NCBI RefSeq assembly: GCF_002865645.1
Contig: NW_020194686.1
Span: 1 to 64,000 of the forward strand
DNA from: Hyaloscypha bicolor E
Lineage: Eukaryota; Ascomycota; Leotiomycetes; Helotiales; Hyaloscyphaceae
Reading direction: 5' to 3'
DNA: 64,000 nucleotides
The translations under genes were made by a program, and so were the position numbers. Position 1 is the first letter of the stretch, and each line of letters opens with the position of its first letter. This document shows positions 33,940-45,092 of this stretch, piece after piece. The notes beneath the pieces were generated by a model, which saw nothing but the letters and a program-made list of their open reading frames with translations, made no database searches and was not told the origin of the DNA.

Positions 33940-36900
33940 ATGATCCCTGTCATCACCGAAGATGTCGTGGAGGCCTTGGCAACAGCTCAGAATATTCACA
34001 AAATCGCATTTCGATATGCTGACACCACAAGTTAGCTTCCTAACCAAGTCCACTCGAGTCACCAAAGTTGCTTACAGCTTCAGATCCATCCTATAAAGAG
34101 TTCGGAGAAGATATCAGGAAGCTTGCTATCAACCTAGACCTTCTTCTCAATGTTCTGCAACGAGCAGAGTACCAGGGTGGTCCTCCCAACCAAACAAGAC
34201 AGAACCCAGGCCCTGGGGCCGAAGACCAAGTTCTAGGTGACTTTAAAGGAACGTTGAATGACTGCGAGATCCTATTAAATAATCAACGATTCTTCCAGAG
34301 AAGTGGAGGTTTTGTGAAGAATCTCTGCTGGTATTCACAGGTTGAACCTGAAGTTCGAAACATCAGAGAACGCATGACATGCCTCAACATCAAGGTACTT
34401 TCAATGTCGATCGAGACGTGAATGCCCCAGGATCAGACTGACAGATCTGAAGTTCTCTATCATCTTCAATATCCTTGATCCGTACGTGGCACGTTACTCT
34501 TGGCCCTTGGCCATCCCACATCCAAATGCATGCTGATTATTACAGTCAAGTGCTAGAAGATCGCTCCTTATATGTTGTTGATTTGACAGCTGATATCCTT
34601 AGTTGTGCAGAACAATTGGGACACCAAGTACATGAAGACGGGGGAAGCAGGGTCCGACTTAGTCAAGGACAAGGAAATGTTGTGATTCCACCCGAACTCG
34701 AGGATAAGTTCATGAGAACCACTCGACAGACAAATCCTGACCAGTTTAAAATGGATTATGGTCTAGATGCAGGCATCCGCTACTTTAATAGCATTACGAG
34801 GGTGGCAGATCATGCGACGCAAAGCGATATCATATATCATGTTGCGATCATTGGCTTGATGATGGCTCTTTGGCTCGTCAAGATTGTTAGAGGTTCTCGG
34901 GAGTACCACGCTACAAGAAGCTTGCCGTCCAATAATGCGTTTATGCGTCAGATGGACGATTGGGGAATGACAATTGAGAGATTCTTTGACCATTTCGAAG
35001 AGGTAAAGCCCTAACACATCTTAATAAAAGTGCTAGTATCTGCTCACATCCATGCTACAGATTTTGCAAGAGGCGATGCGACGTATCCTTGGTAGTCACT
35101 TAATTCTTCCTCCAACGATAGATCTATTAGCTCTTTTCGAAAGACAAAGACCTCTCGATCAAATAATCAATCCAATCGTGCATCTGCAACGAGCTCCACA
35201 ACCCGAAGGCGCCAAGCAGTTTCCACTAAAGCAGCGAAGACTGGTCGAGATGGAAGATACATCGAAACCGAACAGGGAGGTAGAGCTATCGGTAGAACCA
35301 CCAAGTCCTTGGAAAGACCGAACTCCACAATTTCAACAACCTCCACCACTTCAACCAACTCCACAGCTTCAACAACCTCCACCACTTCAACCAGCTCCAC
35401 AGCTTCAACCAACTCCACAGCTTCAACAACCTCCACCACTTCAACCAGCTCCACAGCTTCAACAACCTCCACCACTTCAACAATCGCCACAGTTTCAGCA
35501 AGCAGATCAATATTCACGAAAAAAGCAAGCTCCAATCGAAATGGAAGACACTTCAATACCAAGCTGGGACCTAGAACGAGTACATCGTGACTTGAGAGAA
35601 AGGGGAACGTGGGTGCTCACGATTCCATTTCGAAACGTCACTAACTATACCAGGCTTCTCAAGAGTCCAGATCAAAACTACACCCAGACTTTGCGGATCC
35701 TGAGGCAGACAGAGTCGCACTCGAGCCTGGTGCTGATGATGACGCCTCTTTCGGAAGGCAGAGAGAAAGAAACAACGTTCGTACTAACATTTCCGTACCG
35801 TCTCTGAGCTCACTATCTACAGAGACAACTATGAGCTCGACAAGGTCCAGATTGTTCCATCTTACGCAATGCGGACCTGGACATCATCATCGCTAGAGCC
35901 TCAAACCATCCTTTTCCGCACAGATCACAGATCACCTCTCTCTCGAACACTTGTATTTCAACAAAAAAAAGGTTTGATTTTGGAGCACACTTGTGACGAA
36001 GATCATAAATTAAGGTTGAATTTAGACATGTTCGAATTTCAGCACAAGCTCACAGGGTATAATGTAGGATACGATGAGTGAGTGACACTAGCAATCCGTC
36101 CTATCTTGTTGAAAAACGTGAATTAACGCGGAAATAGAGCGCGGGTGCTCGCAACCTCACAAGAATCAACGCTACTTGGCGGCTCCAGTCGTCAAGACCT
36201 GTGCAGACTCCAACTTTGGTATGCACCAACTCCAAACCCCGAAGAAAACCTAGCCCTGCTATCACCTGCACCCCCTCCTGTATCTACGGCTCCTGGCTCG
36301 AAACGAACGTCTTGGTCGTCGAGATCCACTAGCTCCAGCTCTGGTAGCCGTACGAAAAGGCTGTCGACACCATCCATTTTCTCGATACGGTCATCCTCGT
36401 CGGGTCGAAGCTCTGTCGCTGTTGACCCGCCATCTTATACAGCCCCGACAAGTTCAAGGGTTGCTGTCCATACCGCGCCAATCGCGCCATGTGCTGTACT
36501 ATTTGCACACAAAGCGCCTACACTGGCTGAAAAGTTGGAAGGAAGGGACGTCTCGAGGTCGTTCTTGGTCATCGAAAGTTAGGCTACCCCTTCTCCTGAC
36601 CTGTCCCTTTTATAACCGATCGCACTGACACGCTTCAAGTTGAACCAGAAGTTACCGTAGAAGAGGAACAAAACGAGCAAGAAGAAATAGACCCAACATC
36701 TTTTCGTTGCGTCGTAGTGAGAAAATCATCCTATCTTCCAGCAAGAAGGTCACTCGAAACCAGCGATCCTGCGTTATGGGATCTTGCTGCTGTCGGTCTA
36801 TATCAACGAGAAGCAGAGACAGTAGTTGTGAAGAAGCTGAAGCATATCATTCTTCAGTTTGATACCCAGAATGGTAAGTGACTGGCCTATGAAGAGCTTG

Positions 36901-37028
36901 CAGGTAACATAAAGTGATACGGGGTTTGGATAGATCTTACACAATTCATGACGAAATTCAATCAGCTCAAGGCTGTAGCGAATATAAAGTTAACGAAGTT
37001 CATACAGGCAACAGGAGAGAGGAAGTGA
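33940..37028 (+). CDS. Unrecognised multi-exon protein with Gln/Pro repeat
   Basis: I do not recognise the family. Well-supported exons: 33940-34030, 34078-34394, 34453-34481, 34546-35002, 35061-35579, then from 35654 on. After about 35.81 kb a good frame runs to 36077, then 36138-36577, 36640-36873 and 36934-37028. The junction between the exon at 35654 and the frame from about 35809 is unresolved: TACTAAC plus nearby AGs suggest an intron, but no good donor was chosen. The N-terminal 300 residues are helical and begin MIPVITEDVVEALATAQN. A Gln/Pro linker follows, then a region containing ELTIYRDNYELDKVQIVP and FEFQHKLTGYNVGYDEARV that looks like a folded domain, then a Ser/Arg-rich stretch and a short C-terminal block ending FIQATGERK. 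It may be cytoplasmic, as no membrane segment was seen. Exon phases are otherwise consistent, so I think it is a functional gene. Confidence 0.7.
35325..35495 (+). repeat. 36-bp coding minisatellite (Gln/Pro)
   Basis: About four to five copies of a 36-bp unit, themselves built of 12-bp subunits (CTCCACCACTTC, AGCTTCAACAAC types). Because 36 is a multiple of three, all three forward frames and at least two reverse frames stay open. The chosen frame gives QQPPPLQPAPQL repeats. The alternatives are Ser/Thr- or Val/Glu-rich. Confidence 0.85.
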
Positions 37029-37535
37029 AGAGCTCTAACTACTGGGATCCAGGCTGGCGATGAATATGAGAAACTCGCTTAAAATGGGCGCTTGCTCATT
37101 TGAGCTCAAGGGTAACGTGTTCGAACCTGGGAGAAGAAAAGATGAAGAACAATATCAAGCATGGCAATAAAAACTCTTTCTGTGTAAGTATAGGACAACT
37201 GGGTACGCGCTCTGGGCTTTGTATCCGATCTGCATAATGTTCTGGGGAAGCTCCCAGAAGGTGCTTGACTCTCTCATCAAGATGTCTCTTCAAGTCTTGA
37301 TAAATTATGGAGCTTAGGCATCCATCCGTGAAAGTATTGGCCATGATTTCATCAGGTCTCAAGATTAGAATGCGCATGCGCATTGAGGGGAGTCGTAGTT
37401 AAGTGTGAGTGCGCGTCGTCTCGTGAATCGCTCCTACAACCTGCGGCTTCCCTCTGAAGCCAGAGTCAGAATGAGCCATTACGTTTCAGCGAAAGAAAGA
37501 ATTAATCCCGAGTCTATCAAGTGTGTATTAAGCGC
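37029..37535. other. Intergenic, convergent
   Basis: This lies between the unknown gene and the calpain remnant. A stretch around 37090-37135 contains a GTTCGAACC string like a tRNA B box, but no tRNA can be folded (see rejected items). Confidence 0.4.
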
Positions 37536-38386
37536 CTACATTGTTGCTCCTGCTCCGGAAATTCCATCCACATCAAGTAATGCCGCCTCCTCCGAGTCGT
37601 TTTGCTTTACCAAGTTAATTGTGAGCTGAGTGTCTTTCGAATACACACGTAAGCCAATGACGGCTACCGCATTCCATGGGCTTGGTGATTCTTCCGAGGG
37701 AATTTCTTTAGCAAGCTTGGTTGCAGTTTCGGCAAATTTGTCGTCTCCTATTCCCTCACGGTTGCCCTCGCCTTTTTCACCGACCTTAGGCTCCTCCTTC
37801 TCCTCCTTCTTCTTACTCTCCGCCTTTCCCTCATCAAAACCACCCTTGGCATGGGCGATATCATAGTTCAGGCCAATTTGCCTCAGCTTCTGTGGGTTTC
37901 GATCTACATTTCTCTTCACTATGTCTTTAACAGAAGGCTTATCCATGCTCCTAGTTGCAGAAATTTTAGGCAGGATCTCGCATCTACCAAGTTCCAGACC
38001 AATTTCAGTAGAGACAGATCTCTTACCGGTGTAATTACCACGCACCCGGGCAGTGTATTCACCGGCCGCAGTATTTTCCTCTCGGAGAAGAAAATATAGA
38101 TCGAATTTATATTGGCCTTCGAGGCCTCCGAAGTATCGACTATTGAGCTAGGAAAGGCGAATTAGTAATACAAATTCATGGATACGTGTACGCCAAGTTG
38201 AAATAGGGATTTACTTGTGAGAGGACTATAACCACTATGCCAGCTTTTTTGACCTCAACGACAAACTTAGTTGTCAAGTATCCGGAAACCCACGATACAT
38301 GGACGCTTGTCTATTGCTGGATAACTAGCCAGTCGGTACCGAAGAGCCGCGTACGATGGAGAGCCGGAAATATGTAATACATGTCA
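37536..38386 (-). pseudogene. Calpain-like cysteine protease, C-terminal fragment
   Basis: Two exons (38215-38386 and 37536-38147, intron 38148-38214) read in phase. They contain LHRTRLFGTDW, VHVSWVSGYLTTKFVVEVKKAG, VVIVLSQLNSRYFGGLEGQYKF and YTARVRGNYTG, the C2-like (domain III) region of fungal calpain-like proteases, followed by a Lys/Glu-rich stretch and the natural stop. Two defects are visible. An in-frame TAG at 38311-38313 sits where the family has Trp (TGG to TAG, RIP type). The reading frame is also cut at 38386 by the start of the Helitron. The upstream part of the gene resumes at 45092-45238 beyond the element. It would have been a cytosolic Cys protease; it is now dead. Confidence 0.82.
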
Positions 38387-38979
38387 TCTTCACTTCTTTA
38401 TATTAAGCTACGTTCGGACCACCCTTAACCGGTTGGCTCCCGGAACTCCTGGAAAAAAACTGGTCACGTGAGGAACACCAGAATCGCCCCCTTCTAGGGA
38501 ATCGCGCATCGGAACGCGATTACGTCTAAATCCTTAGAGCTTAGCTTAGGATTATAGAGAGAATACTCGAGTACCTTTCTCTATATTTTAGTAGTTCTGA
38601 GATGCGAGGGGCTTTTATTATAATTTTTTAAAGCTCGGGGGAAAATCTAAAGCTAGCGGTTCCGTAGAAGGCACTAAGAAAAGAAATCCTGACCTTATAT
38701 TACTTTTCTCTCTTTCTTCTCTTTATTACTATGGATTCTCCCCGCTTTTGTACTTCCTGTAGGTAAAACCGGCCTGCTTCTGACTTTATTACAGAGCGGG
38801 CTAAGCCATATAAAACTTGCTCTCACTATTGAGTTTGTATCCTTCCCCTTTTCTGGCTTAATTAACTAGTTAATAGGCCCGAAATACTACTAATCGTATC
38901 CAGCGGCGCCCTGCCTTATAAGAACTCGATCCGAATGTCCTCCCTACCTCCCGGCGACGACGACGGTTGATTACGGACG

Positions 38980-41900
38980 TCTCTGCGGACGAGCCAGCCC
39001 TATGGCGCTAGCGACGGATCCGTTAACCGTCCGTTGCGGCCCCAGTTCATATTATGGAGGACCCTCCTGCCGACCTACCTACTATATGGCCTCCTGCCTT
39101 CCTCTCCCGCTTCCGGCCAGCTCCCGTACATACGACTGGTCCGCTTACGGGTTACTATATAGCTTGCGGAGCCCTTTATTTTGGCTATACGGACGATTGC
39201 TTTGAGGCCTATTGCAAGAAGGGCGACGTAATACTTCCTCTGATCCGCAAGCCTCCTTTATACCTCTCTTACCTCTTTACGGGCAATAACCCGCTCTGTC
39301 GGGCCTTCCGGACGAATATCCGGGCATATAATTATGCTTTTGCCTTTACGTCAATTAGCTATAAGAAGGATACCCGGATCGACTTCTCCTGTAGGATCTA
39401 GTGCTTTCAGATCCATGGCGAGCTCTTCTACTTCCAAGGCCCGCTATAGCCCGCTTTATACGCCGAACCCTCCTTTATATAGCTCTTCTTTTATGATCCG
39501 CTCTTTGCAACTAATATACGGGCTACTAACTTCCCTTACTTAGATCGTATAGTTCTTTTATAGCTTACGGATATGCTTACGGATTATAATCCGTTTATTA
39601 TGGTCTATAAGACAGCCCGCGAGCGTCTTGCAAGCTAGTAAACCGATTTCCGGATCTTACTTAACCCGCAAATGCGCTTAATTCTTGAGTCGGGCGCTAA
39701 TCGTTATTATAAGAACCTCCTAACGAGTAACGAGGTTATAGCCCTTATCCCGGACGAGTATACGGATACAAGCCGCCGTAATCTGGTGCTTACGGTCCGC
39801 GAGGCAGGCCGCAAGCGTCCGTAAATGCATACGGTTAACGTTACATACGTAGCATATATGCCGCTCCACTACGTCTTACTCTTCCCGTATAGCGACCCGG
39901 GCTGGTACTACGGTTTGCAGTTATAGGACCGTAATAGGACCCGTTAGCGGATATGGCTAGAGTAGCGGGTCTTTTACCGGTACTACCTCTATATTCGTCC
40001 GGCCTTCTCCCCGCTCTTTTATACTGGCCGCCTCTTTTAGTAGTACGTTATTAATGCGTATATTGCCTGCGAGACTACCTCGCTTAACTGGCTCTGCTCA
40101 TACTAGCAGAATATCCGTACGGACGTATATATAGGACTTGCGGATGCTCTAATCCGCAAGGATGTCCGTACGGGCAATATTAGCCGTCGCTTTATCCTCC
40201 CGTTAAGCTTTACGGGCAGTAATTGCTTTATATAGTAGCTCTTTTAAGACTTAATGGCTATTATATAATACTTTGGTAAGCCAAGCTTCTTTATTACCTT
40301 TACGGCTAACCCATACTAGCCTGAGATTACAGATTACCTCTTAAACGGGCAGTAAGCCATTAACCGTCCGGATCTCCTTTGCCAGGTCTTTATATTAAAG
40401 ATAAGGGAGCTACTTGCGGACCTAAAGAATTACCTTTTTGGACTATATATAGGCCATATATATATGATTAAGTACCAGAAGCATGGCCTCCCGTATATGC
40501 ACTTGCTCTTATTCCTTAGGAGGGAAGCCGTCTTCTTAACCCCCGATTTAGTTAACGAAGTTGTTTATACCGAGCTCCCAGACCCGTTATAGGATCCTAC
40601 AGGCGAACTTATAACCGTAATAACTAGTCAGATGTCTTACGGACCATATGGCCTCGAAGATAATCCGAAAGCCCTGTATATGGTCCGTAAGACGCCTATA
40701 GCCCCGCTCGCATACTAGAAGAGGTTCCCCAAGGCGTTTGCGGCCACGATAATTATCCGCGAGAATAGGTATTCCGAATACCGGCGCCGGGATAACGGCT
40801 ATACGTTTACGGTCCGCAAACCAGGCTTTCCAGGCCAGGAAGTCATCCGTAATAACCGCTGGGTCATTTCATATAACCCGTACCTTCTTTAGAAGTTCCG
40901 CTCCTATATTAACGTCGAGATTTGCGCTTCCGTATAAGCAATCAAGTATATTCACAAGTATGTCTATAAAGGAACGGACCGTATGACTATTATAGTCTCA
41001 GGAACGGATAATGAGATTACCTAATACCTTTAAGCTCGGTATATAGGCCCTATAGAGGCTTTCTGGCACCTGTTCGAGTACCTAATATACTAGGAGTTCC
41101 CCCCGGTCTAGCACTTGGCGATCCACCTCCCTGGGCAGTATACGGTCTGCTTTACGGACGACCTCTTACCCGAGCAAATCGCGGACCGGGCCGCAAATAC
41201 CCGTTTGACCTTAATGGCTTTCTTTGAGTATAATACGATATACGAGGACGGCCGCTAGTACCTCTACTACGAGTTCCCATAGTACTTTATATAGGTTGCC
41301 AAGACCCGGATATAGAAGCGCCGTAAGCGAGGGTATAATATTGGCCGTATTTACTACTATAGCCCAGTTTCGGGCGAGCGGTTCTACTTACGGCTCTTAC
41401 TAATGGTTATATACGGTCCGTAGTCCTTTGACGAGCTCTACTTGGTTGAGGGCGTCCGTTATCCTATGTACTATACTACCTGTATTACCTGCGGCTTGGT
41501 AGAGAATAATTAGGAGTGGTTCTAGTACTTTAACGAGGCTATTTTATTAATAACCGGCCATGGTTTACGGATGCTCTTTCTTATAGGCATTCGCTAGTAG
41601 CTAATTACGGATATACGAGTGATCTGGGACCGGTATAAGAAGCATTTCTGTAATGACTTGGCCCGCAAGCTAGCCTATGACCCGTTAATTGATTTCCCGC
41701 TGCCCTTGGTTAATCCTTACTATAATTACGGCCTCTTTTTGCTTGGTCTCGGCCTTGCGGATCTCTAGCAGACGCTTACGGATATTGCCCTGCCTAAGAA
41801 TACCTTTGACTGGACCGTAAGCCACCGTATGGCTGATCTATGAGTTAATTATACTCATGAGACGTTACTGGCGACTATAATGCAAGCCTAGCTAAACGTG

Positions 41901-43270
41901 AACTAGTGCTCTTGCTTCTAGATAATTATGGCGGTAATTACGGACGATTCGCAGACTGCCTACTTCTACTTGTAAGGCCCGGGTAAGACCGGTAAGACAT
42001 TCCTTTATAAGACCCTCTGCTACTATTACCGTGGCCAAGGTAAGGTAGTCCTGTATATGGCATTAACGGGTATCGCGGCTCTCCTTCTCCCGGACGGACG
42101 CACGTCTTACTCCTAGTTCCGGATCCTGCTCGAGCTTAATGAGTTGTCTATAAGTACGATTACCAAGACGAGCCGGCTCGGGGCTCTCTTGCGATCTACG
42201 GACCTGATTATCTGGGACGAGGTGCCTATATAGCACAAGTATTACTTTGAGGTAGTATACCGGCTAATGGTCGATTTATGATCGGTCGCGGATAATGTTC
42301 TCTTTAGAGGGGTGCCCGTAATTCTCGGGGGGGACTTTACCCAGATCTTACTAATGGTCCCATACGGTTCGCGGGCCGATATGGTACGGGCCTGCCTGTA
42401 GCGGATATAGATCTGGCTACGGCTCCGTTAGCTATTATTACGGATTAATATGCGGGTCCGTAATAACCTATCCGAGCAGGATTTTGTAGACTGGATTAGT
42501 AGTCTGCCGTATGACCTGTCTTTAAATAAGCAGATTACGCTCCCGCCTTTTATTCCGCATACCCAGTTAGTTACGGACCTAATTAATTACGTCTACCCGC
42601 AAGAGCGACTCTTGCGGGCCCCGCGCGATTACCAGGCCTTTAGCGGACGGGCAATCCTGTTAACCCTGAATAATACGGTCCGCAAGCTTAACTAAATGAT
42701 CCTGGATATGCTCCCTGGCCAGGAACGGACGTATTTTATAGTAGATTCGGCCGATATAAACGAGGCGGATCCTGAGATTGCAGAATTATCTCCAGAGGTC
42801 TTATAGAGTATCTGTTTACCGGGTCTGCCCCTCTCCAAGCTATGACTCAAGATCGGTATACCCGTAATACTCTTGTGGAATCTCTGTCCGCAGGAAGGGC
42901 TTTGTAACGGGTTGCGGATATCGATTTATAGCTTTGGGAGGTTCTCGATTTGCGTACGGCTACTGGGTGGCGACTTTGACGGCTAGTTACGGACGATTCC
43001 ACGGATCAAGCTCTAGTTAACGGATCAGTAACTGTCTTTTACGCTCTCCCGTAAGTAGTTTCCACTTGCTTTATCCTTTGCAATAACTATTAATAAGTTA
43101 CAGGGCCAGTCGTTTGAGGCAGTGGGGGTGGATTTACGGTCCCCGGTCTTTTCTTACGGCCAGTTCTATGTGGCAGCCTTACGGGTGACCTTATAGGCAG
43201 GGCTTTGTATTCTTTTATCCCCTAATATAAACCGTATGAGTAATATAGTATACCCAGAAATATTATAAGG
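38980..43270 (+). pseudogene. Helitron Rep/helicase, RIP-inactivated
   Basis: A long frame is interrupted almost only by TAG and TAA where the family has Gln, as in CAG to TAG, with occasional TGA. The Helitron-like N-terminal domain is recognised from FRTNIRAYNYAFAFTS (about 39.3 kb) and IHGELF. The Rep His motif (H-x5-H, in KHGLPYMHLLLF) is at about 40482-40502 and the Rep Tyr-type motif in IKYIHKYVYKG at about 40941-40971. The PIF1-type helicase follows: Walker A GPGKTGKT near 41977, Walker B IIWDEVP near 42210, then GGDFTQIL, and late motifs [14 protein letters not shown] and YVAALRVT near 43.1-43.2 kb. Replication and strand-transfer functions are lost because of the many stops. A short intact piece remains at 42450-42695. 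Confidence 0.9.
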
Positions 43271-43420
43271 TCTTGCTTAGCTTTTGACTTACTTATAGCT
43301 GACTTTATATATTTATGGGCTATTTTTCTTCTTATATTGTCTATAAAGGGTCCGTAAAGAATCCGTACCTGATTTATATACTTAGCTAAAAGCCTTTATT
43401 ATATTCCAAACTTACTCGGG

Positions 43421-43505
43421 ACGAGTTTAGGGCAAAATTATTGCTAGCCCCGGAGCTTATATAGGGCCGCTAGCGATAATTTTAGCGAAGCGGCCCTAAA
43501 CTCGT
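43421..43505. repeat. Helitron palindromic end structure A
   Basis: An 85-bp sequence folds as nested hairpins. Outer arms are ACGAGTTTAGGG and CCCTAAACTCGT (perfect). The inner arms are AAAATTATTGCTAGC and its near-complement GCTAGCGATAATTTT. It lies about 150 bp after the helicase end. A second copy with different arms is at 45008-45092. It is probably a 3' terminator of rolling-circle transposition (inference). Confidence 0.75.
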
Positions 43506-43611
43506 CTTCTATCTTACATTTTCGCTATTTTCCGGAGAAAACGGACGCTGTCACGTGAATGCGTCTGTGCGGGAACACCAAACTTCGGGAATACCAAAAC
43601 TTTAGGCCCGC

Positions 43612-43742
43612 TCCACAGTTCAGGCTCCATTTCACAGGCTTTACAGGCTCCACAAGCTCTATAGACTTCACAGGTTCCACAGGCTCCCTTTTACAAGGTT
43701 TATAGGCTAATTCACAGGCTTTACAGGCTCCGCAGGCTCCCA
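43612..43742 (+). repeat. Imperfect CACAGGCTCC/TTTACAGGCT minisatellite
   Basis: About ten short units of the type CACAGGCTTTACAGGCTCC run up to the start codon of the CxxC gene. The tract is rich in CpA, unlike the Rep/helicase part of the element, so it escaped the RIP that hit its neighbour. Confidence 0.65.
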
Positions 43743-44162
43743 ATGAACACCCTTCCTTTAAACCGGCTACGCTGCTCCGGGTGCAAGTCCTTTCGCCCAA
43801 TTACAAGCTTCCCTTTTCACGAGAACGGATATCGACTTTATACTTGCGAAATCTGCCTTATACGAAAGCACGACCAATACCGTAAAGCTACGGGCGAGTT
43901 TATACAAGAAAGGCACGACCGGCGGGTCTTACGGGCGAAGAGAGCAAAGCTACGGGCACAAAAGCGTGGGATATGGGATCCTGTGGACTTGGAGAAGGCA
44001 TTAGCAGAAGGAGAAGCCCAAAGGGAGGCTTGGGACGAGTGGAGGGAGTTCCAGGCTCGATTACAAGACGACGAATGGCAGTGGGATAAAGAGGAGAAGC
44101 AGTGGGAGATAGAGCAAGAGAGGAAATGGGAAGAGAACGATCCGGTAAGAGCTTGCAAATAG
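43743..44162 (+). CDS. Small CxxC zinc-ribbon-like protein carried by the Helitron
   Basis: An intact 139-residue frame. The N-terminus has CxxC at residues 11-14 and 35-38 (CSGC and CEIC, spacing CX2C-X20-CX2C), a likely zinc-binding module. It is followed by a basic patch (RRVLRAKRAKLRAQKRG) and a long Glu/Trp/Gln-rich helix probably forming a coiled coil. There are no stops despite neighbouring RIP damage. Function unknown; DNA or RNA binding would fit a zinc ribbon plus basic helix, but that is a guess. A second, broken module of the same kind follows at 44480-44791, so the original gene may have been longer or duplicated. Confidence 0.55.
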   Translation: MNTLPLNRLRCSGCKSFRPITSFPFHENGYRLYTCEICLIRKHDQYRKATGEFIQERHDRRVLRAKRAKLRAQKRGIWDPVDLEKALAEGEAQREAWDEWREFQARLQDDEWQWDKEEKQWEIEQERKWEENDPVRACK

Positions 44163-44215
44163 TAAGTAGCGGGGCTAATATATAGTAGTTTACGGACGAG
44201 TATAAGAGGGGGAAG

Positions 44216-44258
44216 CAGGAGCAAGAGCAAGAGCAGGAGCAGGAGCAGGAGCAGGAGG
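44216..44258 (+). repeat. (GAGCAG/GAGCAA)n microsatellite
   Basis: Seven to eight GAGCAG-type hexamers follow the CxxC gene. In frame they would encode Glu-Gln or similar repeats. Confidence 0.7.
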
Positions 44259-44479
44259 AAGCGTGGTACTGGCTTACGGCTAGCTAATATTTGGAGATAT
44301 AAAGGGAGGAAGGGCTTGCGGATAAAGAGGATATACCTACGGATGAAGAAGAAGGACCTGCGAATAAAGAGGAGGAACTTGCGGACGAAGAGGTATCTGT
44401 AAATTAATTTACAGACGAGCCTATGGCCCGTAAGTAGGAAAACCTGTCCGTAAATACTTACTAACCCTTTCCCTTAGAA

Positions 44480-44791
44480 TACTGCTCTAGTTGTAATCAA
44501 AAACGCCCCCCTTCTGAATTTGGATACTTCTTTACGTGCTCTATATGCCGAAAACGGAAGCAAAAGTCAAACCGTTGACGTGGGATTTAAAGAAAGGAGC
44601 AAGCAAGGGTATCGAGACTTGAAAATAAGCCTATAAGAGACGAGCTTCAAAGACATATACAAGTACGTACTAGGGAATCGGGCGAGCAGGAGCTTAGAGA
44701 GGCAAGGGCAAGAGAACGCTACGGGTGTCTTATAAAAGACGATAGAAAACAGCCTTTAGAAGTTAATAATTATTTAAATAAAAGCCTTTAA
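44480..44791 (+). pseudogene. Second CxxC module, broken
   Basis: One frame reads YCSSCNQKRPPSEF, then CSICRKRKQKSNR, i.e. CX2C-X14-CX2C, and continues as a basic Arg/Glu-rich helix to a stop at 44789-44791. TGA and TAA interrupt just after the second CxxC. It is in a different frame from the intact CxxC gene 320 bp upstream but has the same architecture, so is probably a diverged duplicate or the end of a frameshifted two-module protein. Confidence 0.5.
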
Positions 44792-45007
44792 AAGACTGTA
44801 CGCTTATATGTTATATTAGTGCGAGCTTGCGAGCGCAATGTGGCTATAATTAAAGAAAAGGGAGGGGGGAAATTAAGAGAGAGCTTAATAAGTAAAAGTA
44901 AGGCTTAAAAGGGCCTATAAAAGGGGAGGGAGAGCTTTGCAAGTATAATTAAGGAGTATAGTAATTTATAAAAATAGAGAGAGAGCTTTATCCAATTAAT
45001 CTCGAAT

Positions 45008-45092
45008 CGAGATCAGGGCAAAATTAAAGACTGGCCCCGAAGCTTGCGTAGGGCCGCCAGGCTTTAATTTTAGCGAAGCGGCCCAGATCTCG
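45008..45092. repeat. Helitron palindromic end structure B (3' terminus)
   Basis: An 85-bp relative of structure A. It shares the inner phrases AGGGCAAAATTA, TAGGGCCGC and TAATTTTAGCGAAGCGGCCC, but its outer arms are CGAGATC and GATCTCG, and the inner stem is altered on both sides so that pairing is kept. It abuts the calpain sequence resuming at about 45092, so it marks the real 3' end of the insertion. Confidence 0.78.

Larger units (their letters stand above)
38387..45091 (+). mobile_element. Helitron copy 1, inserted in the calpain gene
   Basis: The insertion is delimited by the calpain gene: protease sequence stops at 38386 and resumes at 45092, within about 3 bp, with no target-site duplication, as expected of Helitrons. 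The 5' end reads TCTTCACTTCTTTATATTA, preceded by A, and the same start recurs at 62567. The 3' end is an 85-bp palindromic structure at 45008-45092. Inside are a Rep/helicase frame (to about 43270), a first 85-bp palindrome (43421-43505) and a segment with a small CxxC gene. The canonical CTRR 3' end is not evident, so it may belong to a Helentron-like variant. It is moderately RIP-mutated. Confidence 0.85.

Noticed and set aside
34395..34452. Frameshift or 13-bp micro-intron in the unknown gene
   Set aside because: A normal 58-bp intron (GTACTT...AAG) restores the frame exactly.
35167..35562. Long minus-strand frame rich in Val/Glu
   Set aside because: It is open only because the 36-bp repeat is a multiple of three; a shadow of the plus-strand gene.
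37090..37135. Possible tRNA (GTTCGAACC string)
   Set aside because: No matching A box, acceptor stem or anticodon loop at the right spacing.
38980..43270. TAG read as Gln by a changed genetic code in the Helitron
   Set aside because: Neighbouring intact genes use CAG normally and end in TAG; RIP-type CpA mutation explains the stops.
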